Shown here: positions 50,471-60,080 of the stretch, piece by piece
How the letters are laid out: the number at the start of each line of letters is the position of its first letter
Position numbering within the stretch: the first letter of the stretch is position 1
DNA from: Bacillota bacterium
GTDB taxonomy: Bacteria > Bacillota > Sulfobacillia > JAJZYS01 > JAJYTV01
Assembly (NCBI GenBank): GCA_021799275.1
Contig: JAJZAT010000009.1
Location: forward strand, 33,240-97,239
DNA: 64,000 nt
Direction: 5' to 3'
The notes under the pieces: model-generated
Database searches by the model: none
What the model saw: only the letters and a program-made list of their open reading frames with translations
Told to the model about the DNA's origin: nothing
Program-made: the position numbers and the translations under genes

Positions 50471-50929
50471 CTAGACTGCCGCGACTTCGCCCTGGATGTC
50501 GCTGCCCCGGATGCTCAGGTAGGCGACGAACGCCGCGATGACGAGCGTCGGCACAAGGCTCAAAGAGGCCCGGTTGATGCCCAGGCCACCAACGTACGGC
50601 GTTATGCCGAACCAGTCCGCGAAGGAGGCGCCAAGCTGGCGGGTGACGACGTGCGTGAACCCGAACGAGAAGATCTCGTTCCGGCCCCAGTACCGGTCGC
50701 CGATGAGCGGTATGGCGAAACGGACTGCAATGAAGAAGAACTCGCGGCGCCCGGTGTGGATGCTGTGGATGGAGAGGGTGCCATCCGACCGGTACCAGAC
50801 CACGAACACGATGGCCAGGATCATGGCGAAGGCCGTGTTCGTGTAGGCGTACGGGATCCCCAGCACGCTGTGGGACGCGTCGGTCGACGCAACCACCATC
50901 CGATGGTCCCCATCGTAGATCGCAAGCAT
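50471..50929 (-). CDS. COG4705-like membrane protein, apparently N-terminally truncated
   Basis: FVVWYRSDGTLSIHSIHTGRREFFFIAVRFA ... TRQLGASFADWFGITPYVGGLGI ... VAYLSIRGSD; the usual first TM region is missing. Confidence 0.6.
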   Translation of the reverse strand: MLAIYDGDHRMVVASTDASHSVLGIPYAYTNTAFAMILAIVFVVWYRSDGTLSIHSIHTGRREFFFIAVRFAIPLIGDRYWGRNEIFSFGFTHVVTRQLGASFADWFGITPYVGGLGINRASLSLVPTLVIAAFVAYLSIRGSDIQGEVAAV

Positions 50930-51003
50930 GGGTCAATTCCCTGGAAGGCAATGAGAATTGTTGGCAGACCTGGCGCCCTGCCTTGCACGCCGAAACGCGT
51001 GGG

Positions 51004-51849
51004 CTACTGGCCGTAGAGCGGCGTCCCATTGGCGCGGATGGTACGTAGCACCGCCTCCAACAGGTCATCGCCGAGCGGGGGGACATCCCGCGTCCACAGA
51101 AGCTGGAAGTACAGGCTGCGCAGGAACGATCTCGCATTCAGGCGGGTGCGGGCGGTGTCATCCTCGGCGGGGGCCGCCTGCCAACCGCGTTCGGGACGCT
51201 CGAAACGGCTGAGCCAGGTGTGGACGTCGCCGACCGTGACCTCCGGACGGCGCAGCACTCCCAGGCAGGCATAGGCGAGACGCTCGTCCTCGTCGTGGAT
51301 GAAGACCTTGGCGCCAGGGCGGAGAATCCGGTCCGCCACGGCGGACAGGATCTCGAGGAGGTCCTTGGCACCGCTTTCTGGATGCCCTGCAATGGCCCAA
51401 AGGCAGTCCGCGGTATGGGCGCTCGCGTGCGCCCAGCCATGGCCGGGCACGTAACCACGTTCGTCTCGCTCGAGGCGGAGGTAGCGGATGGCCCCGGACG
51501 TCCAGGCGTGGAGACGTGCCGGTGGAAGGAGCCGCTCTTTCGCGTCCAAAGCGATGATCTCGCCAAGGATCAGGATCGAGAACGCCCGCAGGAAGATGCC
51601 GTCCGCATCCTGGTCGCCGAGGCCCTGGCGGAGATTGTTCACCATCCGGTCGCCCAGGTCCCCGAGGGCTCCCGCATCGTAGCGGCCGCCGCTCACCCAT
51701 GTCGCGAGGGCTTCGTAGGCGATCCCGTCCCTGACCTCTCCGTCCGGGGAACCCAGCATGACAAGCAGCTCGTCCGTCAGGGACTCGAGGTTCGCGCCCT
51801 GGGCAGGGAAACCCTGCGAGCGCAGGTCGCGCCAGAAGTGGAGATCCAT
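51004..51849 (-). CDS. DUF2785 family protein
   Basis: DRMVNNLRQGLGDQDADGIFLRAFSILILGEII, ERGYVPGHGWAHASAHTADCLWAIAGHP. Confidence 0.8.
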   Translation of the reverse strand: MDLHFWRDLRSQGFPAQGANLESLTDELLVMLGSPDGEVRDGIAYEALATWVSGGRYDAGALGDLGDRMVNNLRQGLGDQDADGIFLRAFSILILGEIIALDAKERLLPPARLHAWTSGAIRYLRLERDERGYVPGHGWAHASAHTADCLWAIAGHPESGAKDLLEILSAVADRILRPGAKVFIHDEDERLAYACLGVLRRPEVTVGDVHTWLSRFERPERGWQAAPAEDDTARTRLNARSFLRSLYFQLLWTRDVPPLGDDLLEAVLRTIRANGTPLYGQ

Positions 51850-52441
51850 GCTTTCACTCCTGACCGGTTTGTCGGGCCTCTGCTCGTGCGGCGTGCCTCG
51901 CAACGACCTTCTCGGCCCTGCGCAAGGCGTGCTGCACCCTGGACCTGGGGTCGGTTGCCAAGCACTCGCGCACATCGCCCGCAGCGCCTGCCAAGCGAGC
52001 GCCAGCGGATTTTCAGGAAGACAATAAGGCTGCCAAGCTCTGGAATAGGAACCTCCACTCGTGCGCCGCGGTGCCCGCAACCTTGCCAGATGGCTCGCCA
52101 ATCATCTGCAGTCGGCGGCTTGTGGGTACCGGACAAGTGGGACCAGGATCACAGCCGCGCCAGGGCGGAGCCTCGGACCAACAGTTCGCCGTCTGCCTCC
52201 GCGATTCCCTGGAAGAAGACAAGTGCCGGAGGAGGTCAGGCGGTGTTCACGACGAACGGCGAAGTGTGTGCACGTTTTGGCTGACAGTCTGATCGGCCTG
52301 GGCGGATGTAGGCGGTTCTCGTTACAACCGGGCGCGCCTCCTGCCGGACGACTGCGGTTTTGGCCACCATGCGACCTTGAGCAGGAGGACAAGCTTCGCC
52401 GGTCTGCGCACCATCCGGACCGGCGAGTAGGGGGGACTCAA

Positions 52442-53371
52442 GTGGACTCGAACGCGGTCGAGTGTCGCGGACTGACGCGGACATTCGGCGACCGGGAAGC
52501 GGTGACGGACCTGACGTTCGAGGTGCCGACCGGGAGCGTCTTCGGCTTTCTCGGACCCAACGGTGCCGGCAAGACGACGACCGTGCGCCTGCTGCTTGGC
52601 ATCTTGCGGCCGACCAGCGGCGAGGTTAGGGTGTTCGGCCTCGATCCCGTCGCAAACGGCGAGCTCGTGCGCGGACAGTGCGGCGTCGTGCTGGACCAGG
52701 TCGGGCTTTATGAACGGCTGACGGCACGCCAAAATCTCGCGTTCGCGGCGCGGGTGGCCCGCATGCCCGTCTCCGAACGGTCTGGCCGGATCGATGAAGC
52801 CTTGCGTCGCGTCGACCTCTACGATCGACGCGACGATCGGGTCTCCGGCTTCAGTAAGGGCATGCGCCAGAAACTCGCGGTGGCACGCGCCCTGCTCCCT
52901 GAGCCGCGCCTCCTGGTGCTCGACGAGCCGACAGCCGGGCTCGACCCCGAGAACATCGTCATGCTGCGGGAACTCCTGCTGTCGCTGGCCGAGGAAGGTG
53001 GACGCACCATCTTCCTCTGCACGCACCTGTTGGCGGAGGCCGAGCGGATCTGCAACAGGGTCGGCATCCTGCAGCGCGGCAGGCTACGAGCCGTCGGTGA
53101 GCCTGGGGAGATCGCGGGTCGCAGGGGACCCAGCGTACGCCTCCGCTTGTCGCGCATGACGGCGGCCGACAGGCTCGCCCTGCCCCCTGGCGCGCACCTC
53201 GAGCCGCTGGAAGGCGACGAGTGGCGCTGCGTGCTCGCCCGGGAGGACGACGTGGAGGAGGTTGTCGCCGCTCTCGTCGGGACGGGCGTAGGCGTGCGCC
53301 AGGTGACACCCGAGGCGCTTTCCCTGGAGGAAGCGTACCTACAGGTGATCGGAGGTGGCGAGCATGCGTGA
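52442..53371 (+). CDS. ABC transporter ATP-binding protein
   Basis: FLGPNGAGKTTTVRLLLGILRPTSGEV, SGFSKGMRQKLAVARALL, LLVLDEPTAGLDP. Confidence 0.94.
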   Translation: MDSNAVECRGLTRTFGDREAVTDLTFEVPTGSVFGFLGPNGAGKTTTVRLLLGILRPTSGEVRVFGLDPVANGELVRGQCGVVLDQVGLYERLTARQNLAFAARVARMPVSERSGRIDEALRRVDLYDRRDDRVSGFSKGMRQKLAVARALLPEPRLLVLDEPTAGLDPENIVMLRELLLSLAEEGGRTIFLCTHLLAEAERICNRVGILQRGRLRAVGEPGEIAGRRGPSVRLRLSRMTAADRLALPPGAHLEPLEGDEWRCVLAREDDVEEVVAALVGTGVGVRQVTPEALSLEEAYLQVIGGGEHA

Positions 53372-54071
53372 CCTTGCCAGTGTGATGTGGAAGGAATGCG
53401 CCGAGATGGTCGGCGGGCAACGGTCGCTGCGGGTGTTCGGTATCGCCGTCATCCTGATGGGCATCGCGCCCTCGCTTCTGGCACGCCACAGCGTGCTGAA
53501 CGCCGTGTTCTTCATCCTTCTGCGCATCTTCTACGTCCTGCTCGCCACCGTCATCGTGGTCGCCAATACCGCGCCAGACCTCGTGCTGCATGAGAAAGTC
53601 GGGCGCACGTTCGACTACCTCTTGGCCACGAGGCTTCCCGATTGGGCCATTTATGGCGGCAAGGTGCTGGTCGCGGCGGCGGTGGGCTACATTGCCGCGC
53701 TGGTCGCCGTTGTCCTGCAGCTGGCCTTTGGCGCCGTGCTCTCCGGGCAGGGCTGGAACTGGCTCTTCCTTGGTGATGCCACTGGTCGCATCCTGGCGCT
53801 CGGTTTGACGGCGGACCTCTCGCTCTATGTGGCCGTCGTCGGAACCTTCGTGGCCTTGCGCGTGGGCGAGCAGCGGAGCGCCTACCTCGTGACGGTCCTG
53901 AGCATCGGCATCTGGATCCTTCCCTTTTTGCTGGGCTGGTGGAAGATTGGTACGACGGCCGTCTGGTTTGCCCACGCGACGGAGTTGTTCGCCATCGTGG
54001 CGATTGCCCTTGGCGTGCTGGGAACGCGGCTCTTTCGGCGAGAGATGCTCGTCCTCTATCTGCAGGAGTAG
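53364..54071 (+). CDS. ABC-2 type transporter permease
   Basis: Six hydrophobic segments; overlaps ATPase gene. Confidence 0.8.
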   Translation: MRDLASVMWKECAEMVGGQRSLRVFGIAVILMGIAPSLLARHSVLNAVFFILLRIFYVLLATVIVVANTAPDLVLHEKVGRTFDYLLATRLPDWAIYGGKVLVAAAVGYIAALVAVVLQLAFGAVLSGQGWNWLFLGDATGRILALGLTADLSLYVAVVGTFVALRVGEQRSAYLVTVLSIGIWILPFLLGWWKIGTTAVWFAHATELFAIVAIALGVLGTRLFRREMLVLYLQE

Positions 54072-54190
54072 GCACGGCGCCGCGCCTGACACCCGGCCGC
54101 CGGCCGGCGGGAGGACTGGGAGGGGTGGCGGACGAGGCCCGTCGGCGCGAGCCACCTTGTCTCTCACTCGATTCCATCGGAGGGACGCCA

Positions 54191-54976
54191 TTGAGGACGC
54201 GGGACATGTTCTTCGGCGTGCCGGGCGGGCGGCTGTTTGCCCGAATCTGGGACGGGCACGACGTGAGGCATGATCGCGCGCCGATCATCCTCTTCCACGA
54301 CTCTCTCGGGTGTGTGGACGTCTGGCGCGACTTTCCCTCCGAAGTCGCCGCCGCCACGGGCAGGGCAGTCGTGGCCTACGACCGCCTCGGCTTCGGGCGG
54401 TCCGACCCACATCCCACCGTCCTTAGCGCGGATTTCATCCGCGACGAGGCGCGAACCGGACTTCCCGCCCTCCGACAGGCGCTGCACATCGATCGGATGG
54501 TCCTGTTCGGCCATAGCGTGGGTGGCGCGATGGCCGTAGCGGCGGGCGCGATGTTCCCTGCCGCCACCGGGGCGGTCATCACGGAAGCGGCGCAGGCGTT
54601 CGTCGAAGAGCGGACCCTGGCGCGTGTGGCCGAGGCGCGCCAAGCGATGCGAGCACCTGACCAGATCGCGCGCCTTGCCCGCTACCATGGGAGGAAGGCC
54701 CGCTGGGTCCTTGACGCCTGGACCGAGACATGGCTCTCACCCGACTTCGCCGCATGGACCTTGGACGACTATCTGCGTCTGTTGCATTGCCCGGTCCTCG
54801 CCATTCACGGCGATCGGGACGAATTTGGCTCGCAGGCCTTCCCGCAACGCATCGGCGCGCTTCCTCCGACAAGAACGCGGGTGGTGATCGCGGAAGATTG
54901 CGGGCATGTTCCACATCGCGAGCGCCCCGAGATCGTTCTGAAGGCTGTGAGAGAGTGCCTTGCGACTGTTGACTGA
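54191..54976 (+). CDS. Alpha/beta hydrolase
   Basis: VAYDRLGFGRSDP, LFGHSVGGAMAVAAGAMFP, CGHVPHRERPEIVLKAV; TTG start behind GGAGGG. Confidence 0.9.
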   Translation: MRTRDMFFGVPGGRLFARIWDGHDVRHDRAPIILFHDSLGCVDVWRDFPSEVAAATGRAVVAYDRLGFGRSDPHPTVLSADFIRDEARTGLPALRQALHIDRMVLFGHSVGGAMAVAAGAMFPAATGAVITEAAQAFVEERTLARVAEARQAMRAPDQIARLARYHGRKARWVLDAWTETWLSPDFAAWTLDDYLRLLHCPVLAIHGDRDEFGSQAFPQRIGALPPTRTRVVIAEDCGHVPHRERPEIVLKAVRECLATVD

Positions 54977-55097
54977 GGCGACAGGCATCGGTTTCATCGC
55001 GGGCGAGCATCCACGCGTCTGGACATGATCTGCTCCCACGCCCTTGCGGGACGGCCGGAGTAGAATCGGGGTGGGGGAGTCGGAGGGCGGTGTCGAC

Positions 55098-55928
55098 ATG
55101 GCATGGCGATCCTGGCTGCCCGTGCTCCTTGCGGCGGGACTGGTGACGGCGTACGGGCCGGCCCCAGCCGCGCAGATGGCGCTGGCAACCAACACCCGGT
55201 CTCCCTCTGCCTCGCGGAGCGAACAACGCACATCCATTCAGATCGATCTATCGGCGTCCAATGGCACCGCCTCGGACAACACGCTACGCATGCGGCAATA
55301 CTGGAAAGCTGAGCTGGGTCTCACCGAGGGATTCAACCGCAAGACGCTCATCTGGCGTTTGGCCACCTCGAACGTGCTGCCCGGGCATCTGAAGCTTGGC
55401 CACCCGCGCACCGTCAAGGTCGAGAGTGGCGGCGGATGGGGCCCCGGCGTTGTGATCTGGTATCGTCCCGTGACGCTCGTCATGCGCTCGGGGTCCAAGC
55501 AGCACTGGCTGCTCGTCACCGTGCAGGAGCGACCAGGCCAGAGCGAGCAGATGGCGGACCTGCTGCAGCAGGCCAGGGCCGCGACGCTTCAGCACGAGGT
55601 GTCGGCCACTTCCGCCACAGCCGCCGCGCAGATCGTCCGCCGCTACTTCCAGGCGATCGAACGGGGGCGCATCGCGAGCGCGCGGGCGCTGATGGCGGGC
55701 CAAGGGGGCAAGTCTCCGGACACCGGACTCAAGACCGCGAAGAACGTGCAGTTCCACGGTGGCACTGTGGCCAGGGTGGGCAGAGCACTCTTCTATGATC
55801 TCGCGTTCTCGGCGGACGTGCGGTATCCCCAGGGAACTCCGCGCACCTCCGGCCGAAACACCTACTTCTTTGTCGTGTCCAACCTCAACGGGCCGTGGCA
55901 GATCCTTTCGGAAGGCAGTGGTCCCTGA
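55098..55928 (+). CDS. Secreted protein of unknown function
   Basis: Signal peptide MAWRSWLPVLLAAGLVTAYGPAPAAQ; no recognised domain. Confidence 0.7.
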   Translation: MAWRSWLPVLLAAGLVTAYGPAPAAQMALATNTRSPSASRSEQRTSIQIDLSASNGTASDNTLRMRQYWKAELGLTEGFNRKTLIWRLATSNVLPGHLKLGHPRTVKVESGGGWGPGVVIWYRPVTLVMRSGSKQHWLLVTVQERPGQSEQMADLLQQARAATLQHEVSATSATAAAQIVRRYFQAIERGRIASARALMAGQGGKSPDTGLKTAKNVQFHGGTVARVGRALFYDLAFSADVRYPQGTPRTSGRNTYFFVVSNLNGPWQILSEGSGP

Positions 55929-56093
55929 GCCGGGGCGAAGCGGCGGAGCCTTGACTTGGGCGTCGTCCGACTTAGCCAGTCCCGCGGCCAGAGTAGGGCG
56001 GACGTGATCATTCTGTCGGCCGAGTGTTGCAACGGTAGGATTCTGACCGCTGTGGGCGAATAGCACCCACATAGGAAAGGAGGTGATGGAGCA

Positions 56094-56168
56094 ATGTCCT
56101 GTACGGTGGGCGTGGATCGCGCCGTCTGCTCCGTCGCCATCCGCATGGTGCAGGTGCTGCAGCGGTAA
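56094..56168 (+). CDS. Possible 24-aa peptide with perfect Shine-Dalgarno
   Basis: aaaggaggtgat at 56076..56087, 6 nt before ATG; MSCTVGVDRAVCSVAIRMVQVLQR*. Confidence 0.4.
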   Translation: MSCTVGVDRAVCSVAIRMVQVLQR

Positions 56169-56451
56169 GAACCGCCCCGGCGCAGGCTCAGCTCGGTCCA
56201 CGCCTCCCGGCTTTGGGCGATGCCCACGGTCCGGGGGGCGTGACTATTCATGTTGACGGCTGAATCCCTGATGAGGTCAGGTGTCTGGCTCCCAGTAGCT
56301 GATGAGAGACTCCAGCGTAAAGCTGGTACTCAGGCGATCGACCGGGACTGGCCATCTGGGCGCATTGGTTGGCGTTGTGGACGCGGAGCGTCCTGTTTGC
56401 AAGCCTTTCTCACAGGCGGGTAATCGCCTGCGCTGCGGCTGCCTGCCGGAT

Positions 56452-56479
56452 AGGACTTTGGTCCTGGGACTTTGAACCC
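56452..56479 (+). promoter_or_regulatory. Two adjacent DosR/DevR-like palindromic boxes
   Basis: AGGACTTTGGTCCT (perfect AGGAC-N4-GTCCT) directly followed by GGGACTTTGAACCC; compare mycobacterial DosR box GGGACTTNNGNCCC. Confidence 0.6.
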
Positions 56480-56562
56480 AATCGCGGCCACACTTCTCGA
56501 GACTTTCTGCCCTAGCACGTCCATTCGGCCAATCCTACCCTTGGGCCAGAGGGGGGTAGGCA

Positions 56563-58053
56563 ATGGCCGTGCGGCCCAAGGAACCAGATCCAAATGTCGC
56601 GAGCGTCTACTTTGCACCTACCGATCCCGATCCTAGGCTAGAGATCACGCGTGCCGGCTGGGTGCGTCGCCTAGTCAAGAGCCGTGCCTTTCAGTTCGCC
56701 CTGATCCTGCCGAACCAGATCATCTTCTGGGTCGTGATCACCGCCGGGCTCTTCGGCGTCGCAGCTCCAACTCGGAACTTCGCCACGGTCATCACATGGT
56801 ACATCTGGTTCTGCGCGGTCTTCCTGCTGATGGTCGGCGTCGGACGGGGCTGGTGCGCCATGTGTCCGTTTGGCGGGTTCGCCGAGTGGATCCAGCGTCG
56901 CACCCTGTGGCAGCGCAAGCCCAAGAGCATGACGCTTGGCCGACGCTGGAGCCGCAATCTGAGCCGCTACGGCCTGCTGCCATCGGTCGTTCTGTTCATC
57001 GTGCTCACCTACTTCGAGGAGTACTTCAACATTGCGGGACCTGGGGAGCCGCGTTACACAAGCTTCCTCGTTCTCTCGGTGATCACGATCGCACTGATCT
57101 CTTTCCTGGTATTGGAACGGAGGAGCTTCTGCCGCTATCTCTGCCCACTTTCCGCCCTGATCGGTACCGTGGGGGCCACAGGTATGGTGACCGGCTTCCG
57201 CACGCGGAACCGCGAGGTATGCCTGGAGTGCAAGACCAAGGACTGCATGCGCGGTAGTGAACGCGGCTACCCCTGCCCATGGTTCGAATGGCCGGGCAGC
57301 GCAACGTCGAACTTGATGTGCGGACTCTGTAGCGAGTGCTTCAAGAGTTGCCCTTCCGACAACATAGGACTCTTCGTACAAAAACCGCTGACGTCCGTGA
57401 TCCAGCCGCTTCGCCGACGCTGGGACATTGCGCTCGGAGTGCTGCTCCTGCTCGGCCTCGTCATGTTCCAGCAGATCAACGCCCTACCCATTTACACAAC
57501 GGTGGACAACTGGCTGAATGCGGTAACGCACTTCCCCAGCTATCCCAACCCGATCGACTACGTCGTCATCATCGCTGCCATAACGGCCGTGGTGCTCGGA
57601 TACATCCAACTGCTGCACAAGAGTCTCTCGGGCGTAGAGGGGCGGTCGGCCGCGAGCTTCACGCAATGGCTGATGCCCGTGGCATATGGACTGATCCCGC
57701 TCGTGGCAGCGGACTACCTTGCGCGGCAACTGCCACGCTTCTTCGATCATATGCTCCGCATCGTGCCCGCCATCTCGGATCCCTTCGACTTCGGGTGGAA
57801 CCTCTTCGGCACTGCGCACTCGCCGCTCTACAATGTGCATCTGCTCTCGACCGCAGGCGTGGTGCGCAGCCAGGTGATCGTCATCGCGATCGGCGCGATC
57901 GGCTCGATCTATGCGACATGGCACATCACGCAGCGTGACATCCGACCGCTGACAGGTCGCCTTTGGGCCGCGAAGGTCGCTGGGGCCCTGTTCAACGCGC
58001 TGCTGGGTGTTGCCATGATCTGGCTCTACATTGCGATGGCTGGGGCGCAGTAA
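56563..58053 (+). CDS. NosR/NapH-type membrane polyferredoxin
   Basis: GRGWCAMCPFGGFAEW, CRYLCPLSALIGTVG, CLECKTKDCMRG, CGLCSECFKSCPSDNIGL; multiple TM helices. Confidence 0.85.
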   Translation: MAVRPKEPDPNVASVYFAPTDPDPRLEITRAGWVRRLVKSRAFQFALILPNQIIFWVVITAGLFGVAAPTRNFATVITWYIWFCAVFLLMVGVGRGWCAMCPFGGFAEWIQRRTLWQRKPKSMTLGRRWSRNLSRYGLLPSVVLFIVLTYFEEYFNIAGPGEPRYTSFLVLSVITIALISFLVLERRSFCRYLCPLSALIGTVGATGMVTGFRTRNREVCLECKTKDCMRGSERGYPCPWFEWPGSATSNLMCGLCSECFKSCPSDNIGLFVQKPLTSVIQPLRRRWDIALGVLLLLGLVMFQQINALPIYTTVDNWLNAVTHFPSYPNPIDYVVIIAAITAVVLGYIQLLHKSLSGVEGRSAASFTQWLMPVAYGLIPLVAADYLARQLPRFFDHMLRIVPAISDPFDFGWNLFGTAHSPLYNVHLLSTAGVVRSQVIVIAIGAIGSIYATWHITQRDIRPLTGRLWAAKVAGALFNALLGVAMIWLYIAMAGAQ

Positions 58054-58082
58054 GGCGCAAGAGACGCAAAGGAGGGGACGAG

Positions 58083-60053
58083 GTGGCCATACAGGATGCG
58101 GAGCTGGACCGTCACGTAAGGCATCGGGTCATCGTAGACAGGGAGCGCTGTGCGGGTTGCCGCGAGTGCATTCTGCGCTGCCCGGTTGGAGCGCTGGAAC
58201 TGGACGAAGCGAACTGGATCTGCCGGTCGCATGAGGAGGATTGTGTCGGCTGCCGTGCCTGCGAGCGCACCTGCCCCTTCGCTGCGATCGAGGTGGATGG
58301 ACCTTTGCTCGTCGCACCAGCAGCTGCGGCGCGTCTCGCAGAGTTCAAGGAAGGCAGCCCGCGCGGGATCGCAGAGGTGCACCTCGGGTTTGCAGGTTGG
58401 GATGACGCGCGCGCTGAGGCGGAACGCTGCCTGCAATGCGCGGATCCGACCTGTGTCCTCGGGTGCCCTGCGCACAACGACATACCCGCCTTCATCTCCG
58501 CCATGCGCGAAGGAGACCTGAGCCGTGCGCATGAGGTCCTACGCAGGACGACTGTGTTCCCGGACATCTGCAGCCGCGTATGCGACCAGAGCAGCCAGTG
58601 CGAGGGCGCCTGCTCGTTGCGTCTCGCCGGCGGCGAGCCGGTGCGCATTGGGCTCCTGGAGCGTTTTGTGGCCGACGGGGCACCGGTACCGCCGCCACAT
58701 GTGCCTGCTCGTTCTGTCGGTCTGTCGGTCGGGATCGTAGGAGCTGGCCCGGCAGGGCTGGCTGCCGCATGGGAACTGTTGGCTGAAGGCGCCGAAGTCG
58801 TTGTGTACGAACGCGAGACGCGGCCACTGGGCGTCCTCGACTGGGGCATTCCTGCCTTCTCTCTGCCCGACGAGATTGCGGCCCGCCCCTTGCAGGCGCT
58901 GGAGCAAGCCGGACTGCAGATCGTTACAGGGGTCGAGATCGGCAGGGAGAAGTCGGTCCAGGACCTGCTGTCGGAGCATAATGCGGTCATCCTGGCACAC
59001 GGGGCAGCGCAGCCGCTCGCTTTGCAGGCTAGAGGTATGGATGAGGCGCGCGTCGAGGATGCGACGTCGTTCCTGCGGCGGGCGAAGGAAGCCTTGCGAA
59101 AGGGGCAGCGACTGCCTGACATCCGCCCCGGTGCCAAGATTCTGGTGGTAGGCGCAGGCAACACCGCCATGGACGTGGCGCGCAGCGCGAAACGCTTGGG
59201 GGCTGACGTGCTGGCGATCGAGTGGATGGATCGCCGCTTTGCGAAGGTGCGCCCCGACGAGCTCGAACTGGCGGAGCGCGAGGGCGTGCGCATCCGCTTC
59301 AACACCGTCGTGACAAGTCTCGAAACCGGCATTGGCGAGCTGTTCAGGGCACGACTCGGCCACACCCGCCAAAGGAGCGCCAGGGAGCGCCCGCAGGTTC
59401 TTTCGGGCACATCGGACGAGGTGGGCCTGATCCAGCTTGTGGTGGTGGCTATGGGTTATCGCGTGGAGGACAGTCCGCTGGCGGGCCTGAGGGCCTCCCT
59501 GCCCGTACCGCCTCTCGAGCGGCCGGCCTACCGAGATCGCCGCCTCATGGCGTCCGGATTGCCGCAGGGATCGGAGCAGATGGCACAGCGCGTCGAAGAG
59601 CGGGAGGGTGCCATGGCACTTGCTCAGAGACCGATCGCCGAGCGCGTCTATGCGGCGGGCGATGCGCTGACGGGACCGTCGACGGTTGTTGCGGCCATGG
59701 CGCAAGGCAGGGCGGTCGCACACACGATTGTGCGCCAGTGGCTACAAGGTGGGCTGCGTCCTGCGTCGCCACCCCGACTGAGCGCGGTGGCAGGCGTTGC
59801 GAGGCAGGCTAGAGGCGTGGCGCCGGTTGCAATGAGTCCTCTAAGGATGACGAGTCTGGCGCTTCTCGGCATAGGGTCTGTCTTCTGTGTGACGATCATC
59901 GGGTTCATGGCCGGCGCGCTGCTGCTCGTGTCCGGACTCTTCCTGCTGCTGCTAGACATTCTCGGCCGCTGGGTGCAGCATGAAGTGCAAAAACTGGGCG
60001 AACTTCCGCAAGAGGTCGAGATCGCACCGCACATGCGCAGGTTGCGCAGGTGA
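58083..60053 (+). CDS. Ferredoxin - GltD-like FAD/NAD(P) oxidoreductase fusion with C-terminal TM region
   Basis: CAGCRECILRCPVGALEL, CVGCRACERTCPFAAI, CLQCADPTCVLGCPAHNDIPAFI, VGIVGAGPAGLAAAWELL, VVGAGNTAMDVARSAKRLGAD, VYAAGDALTGPSTVVAAMAQGR; two hydrophobic helices near C-terminus. GTG start. Confidence 0.88.
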   Translation: MAIQDAELDRHVRHRVIVDRERCAGCRECILRCPVGALELDEANWICRSHEEDCVGCRACERTCPFAAIEVDGPLLVAPAAAARLAEFKEGSPRGIAEVHLGFAGWDDARAEAERCLQCADPTCVLGCPAHNDIPAFISAMREGDLSRAHEVLRRTTVFPDICSRVCDQSSQCEGACSLRLAGGEPVRIGLLERFVADGAPVPPPHVPARSVGLSVGIVGAGPAGLAAAWELLAEGAEVVVYERETRPLGVLDWGIPAFSLPDEIAARPLQALEQAGLQIVTGVEIGREKSVQDLLSEHNAVILAHGAAQPLALQARGMDEARVEDATSFLRRAKEALRKGQRLPDIRPGAKILVVGAGNTAMDVARSAKRLGADVLAIEWMDRRFAKVRPDELELAEREGVRIRFNTVVTSLETGIGELFRARLGHTRQRSARERPQVLSGTSDEVGLIQLVVVAMGYRVEDSPLAGLRASLPVPPLERPAYRDRRLMASGLPQGSEQMAQRVEEREGAMALAQRPIAERVYAAGDALTGPSTVVAAMAQGRAVAHTIVRQWLQGGLRPASPPRLSAVAGVARQARGVAPVAMSPLRMTSLALLGIGSVFCVTIIGFMAGALLLVSGLFLLLLDILGRWVQHEVQKLGELPQEVEIAPHMRRLRR

Positions 60054-60080
60054 CCCTGTGGTTTGAAAGGCCGGTGTCCG

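Noticed and set aside
51850-52441. Possible decayed gene on the minus strand between DUF2785 and the ABC operon
   Set aside because: Short fragments only (for example PPTADDWRAIWQGC), interrupted and without a recognisable family; not strong enough to call a pseudogene or a second Sec gene.
56268-56345. Hammerhead ribozyme suspected from ctgatgag motifs
   Set aside because: The required GAAA after stem II and correct flanking stems are not present.
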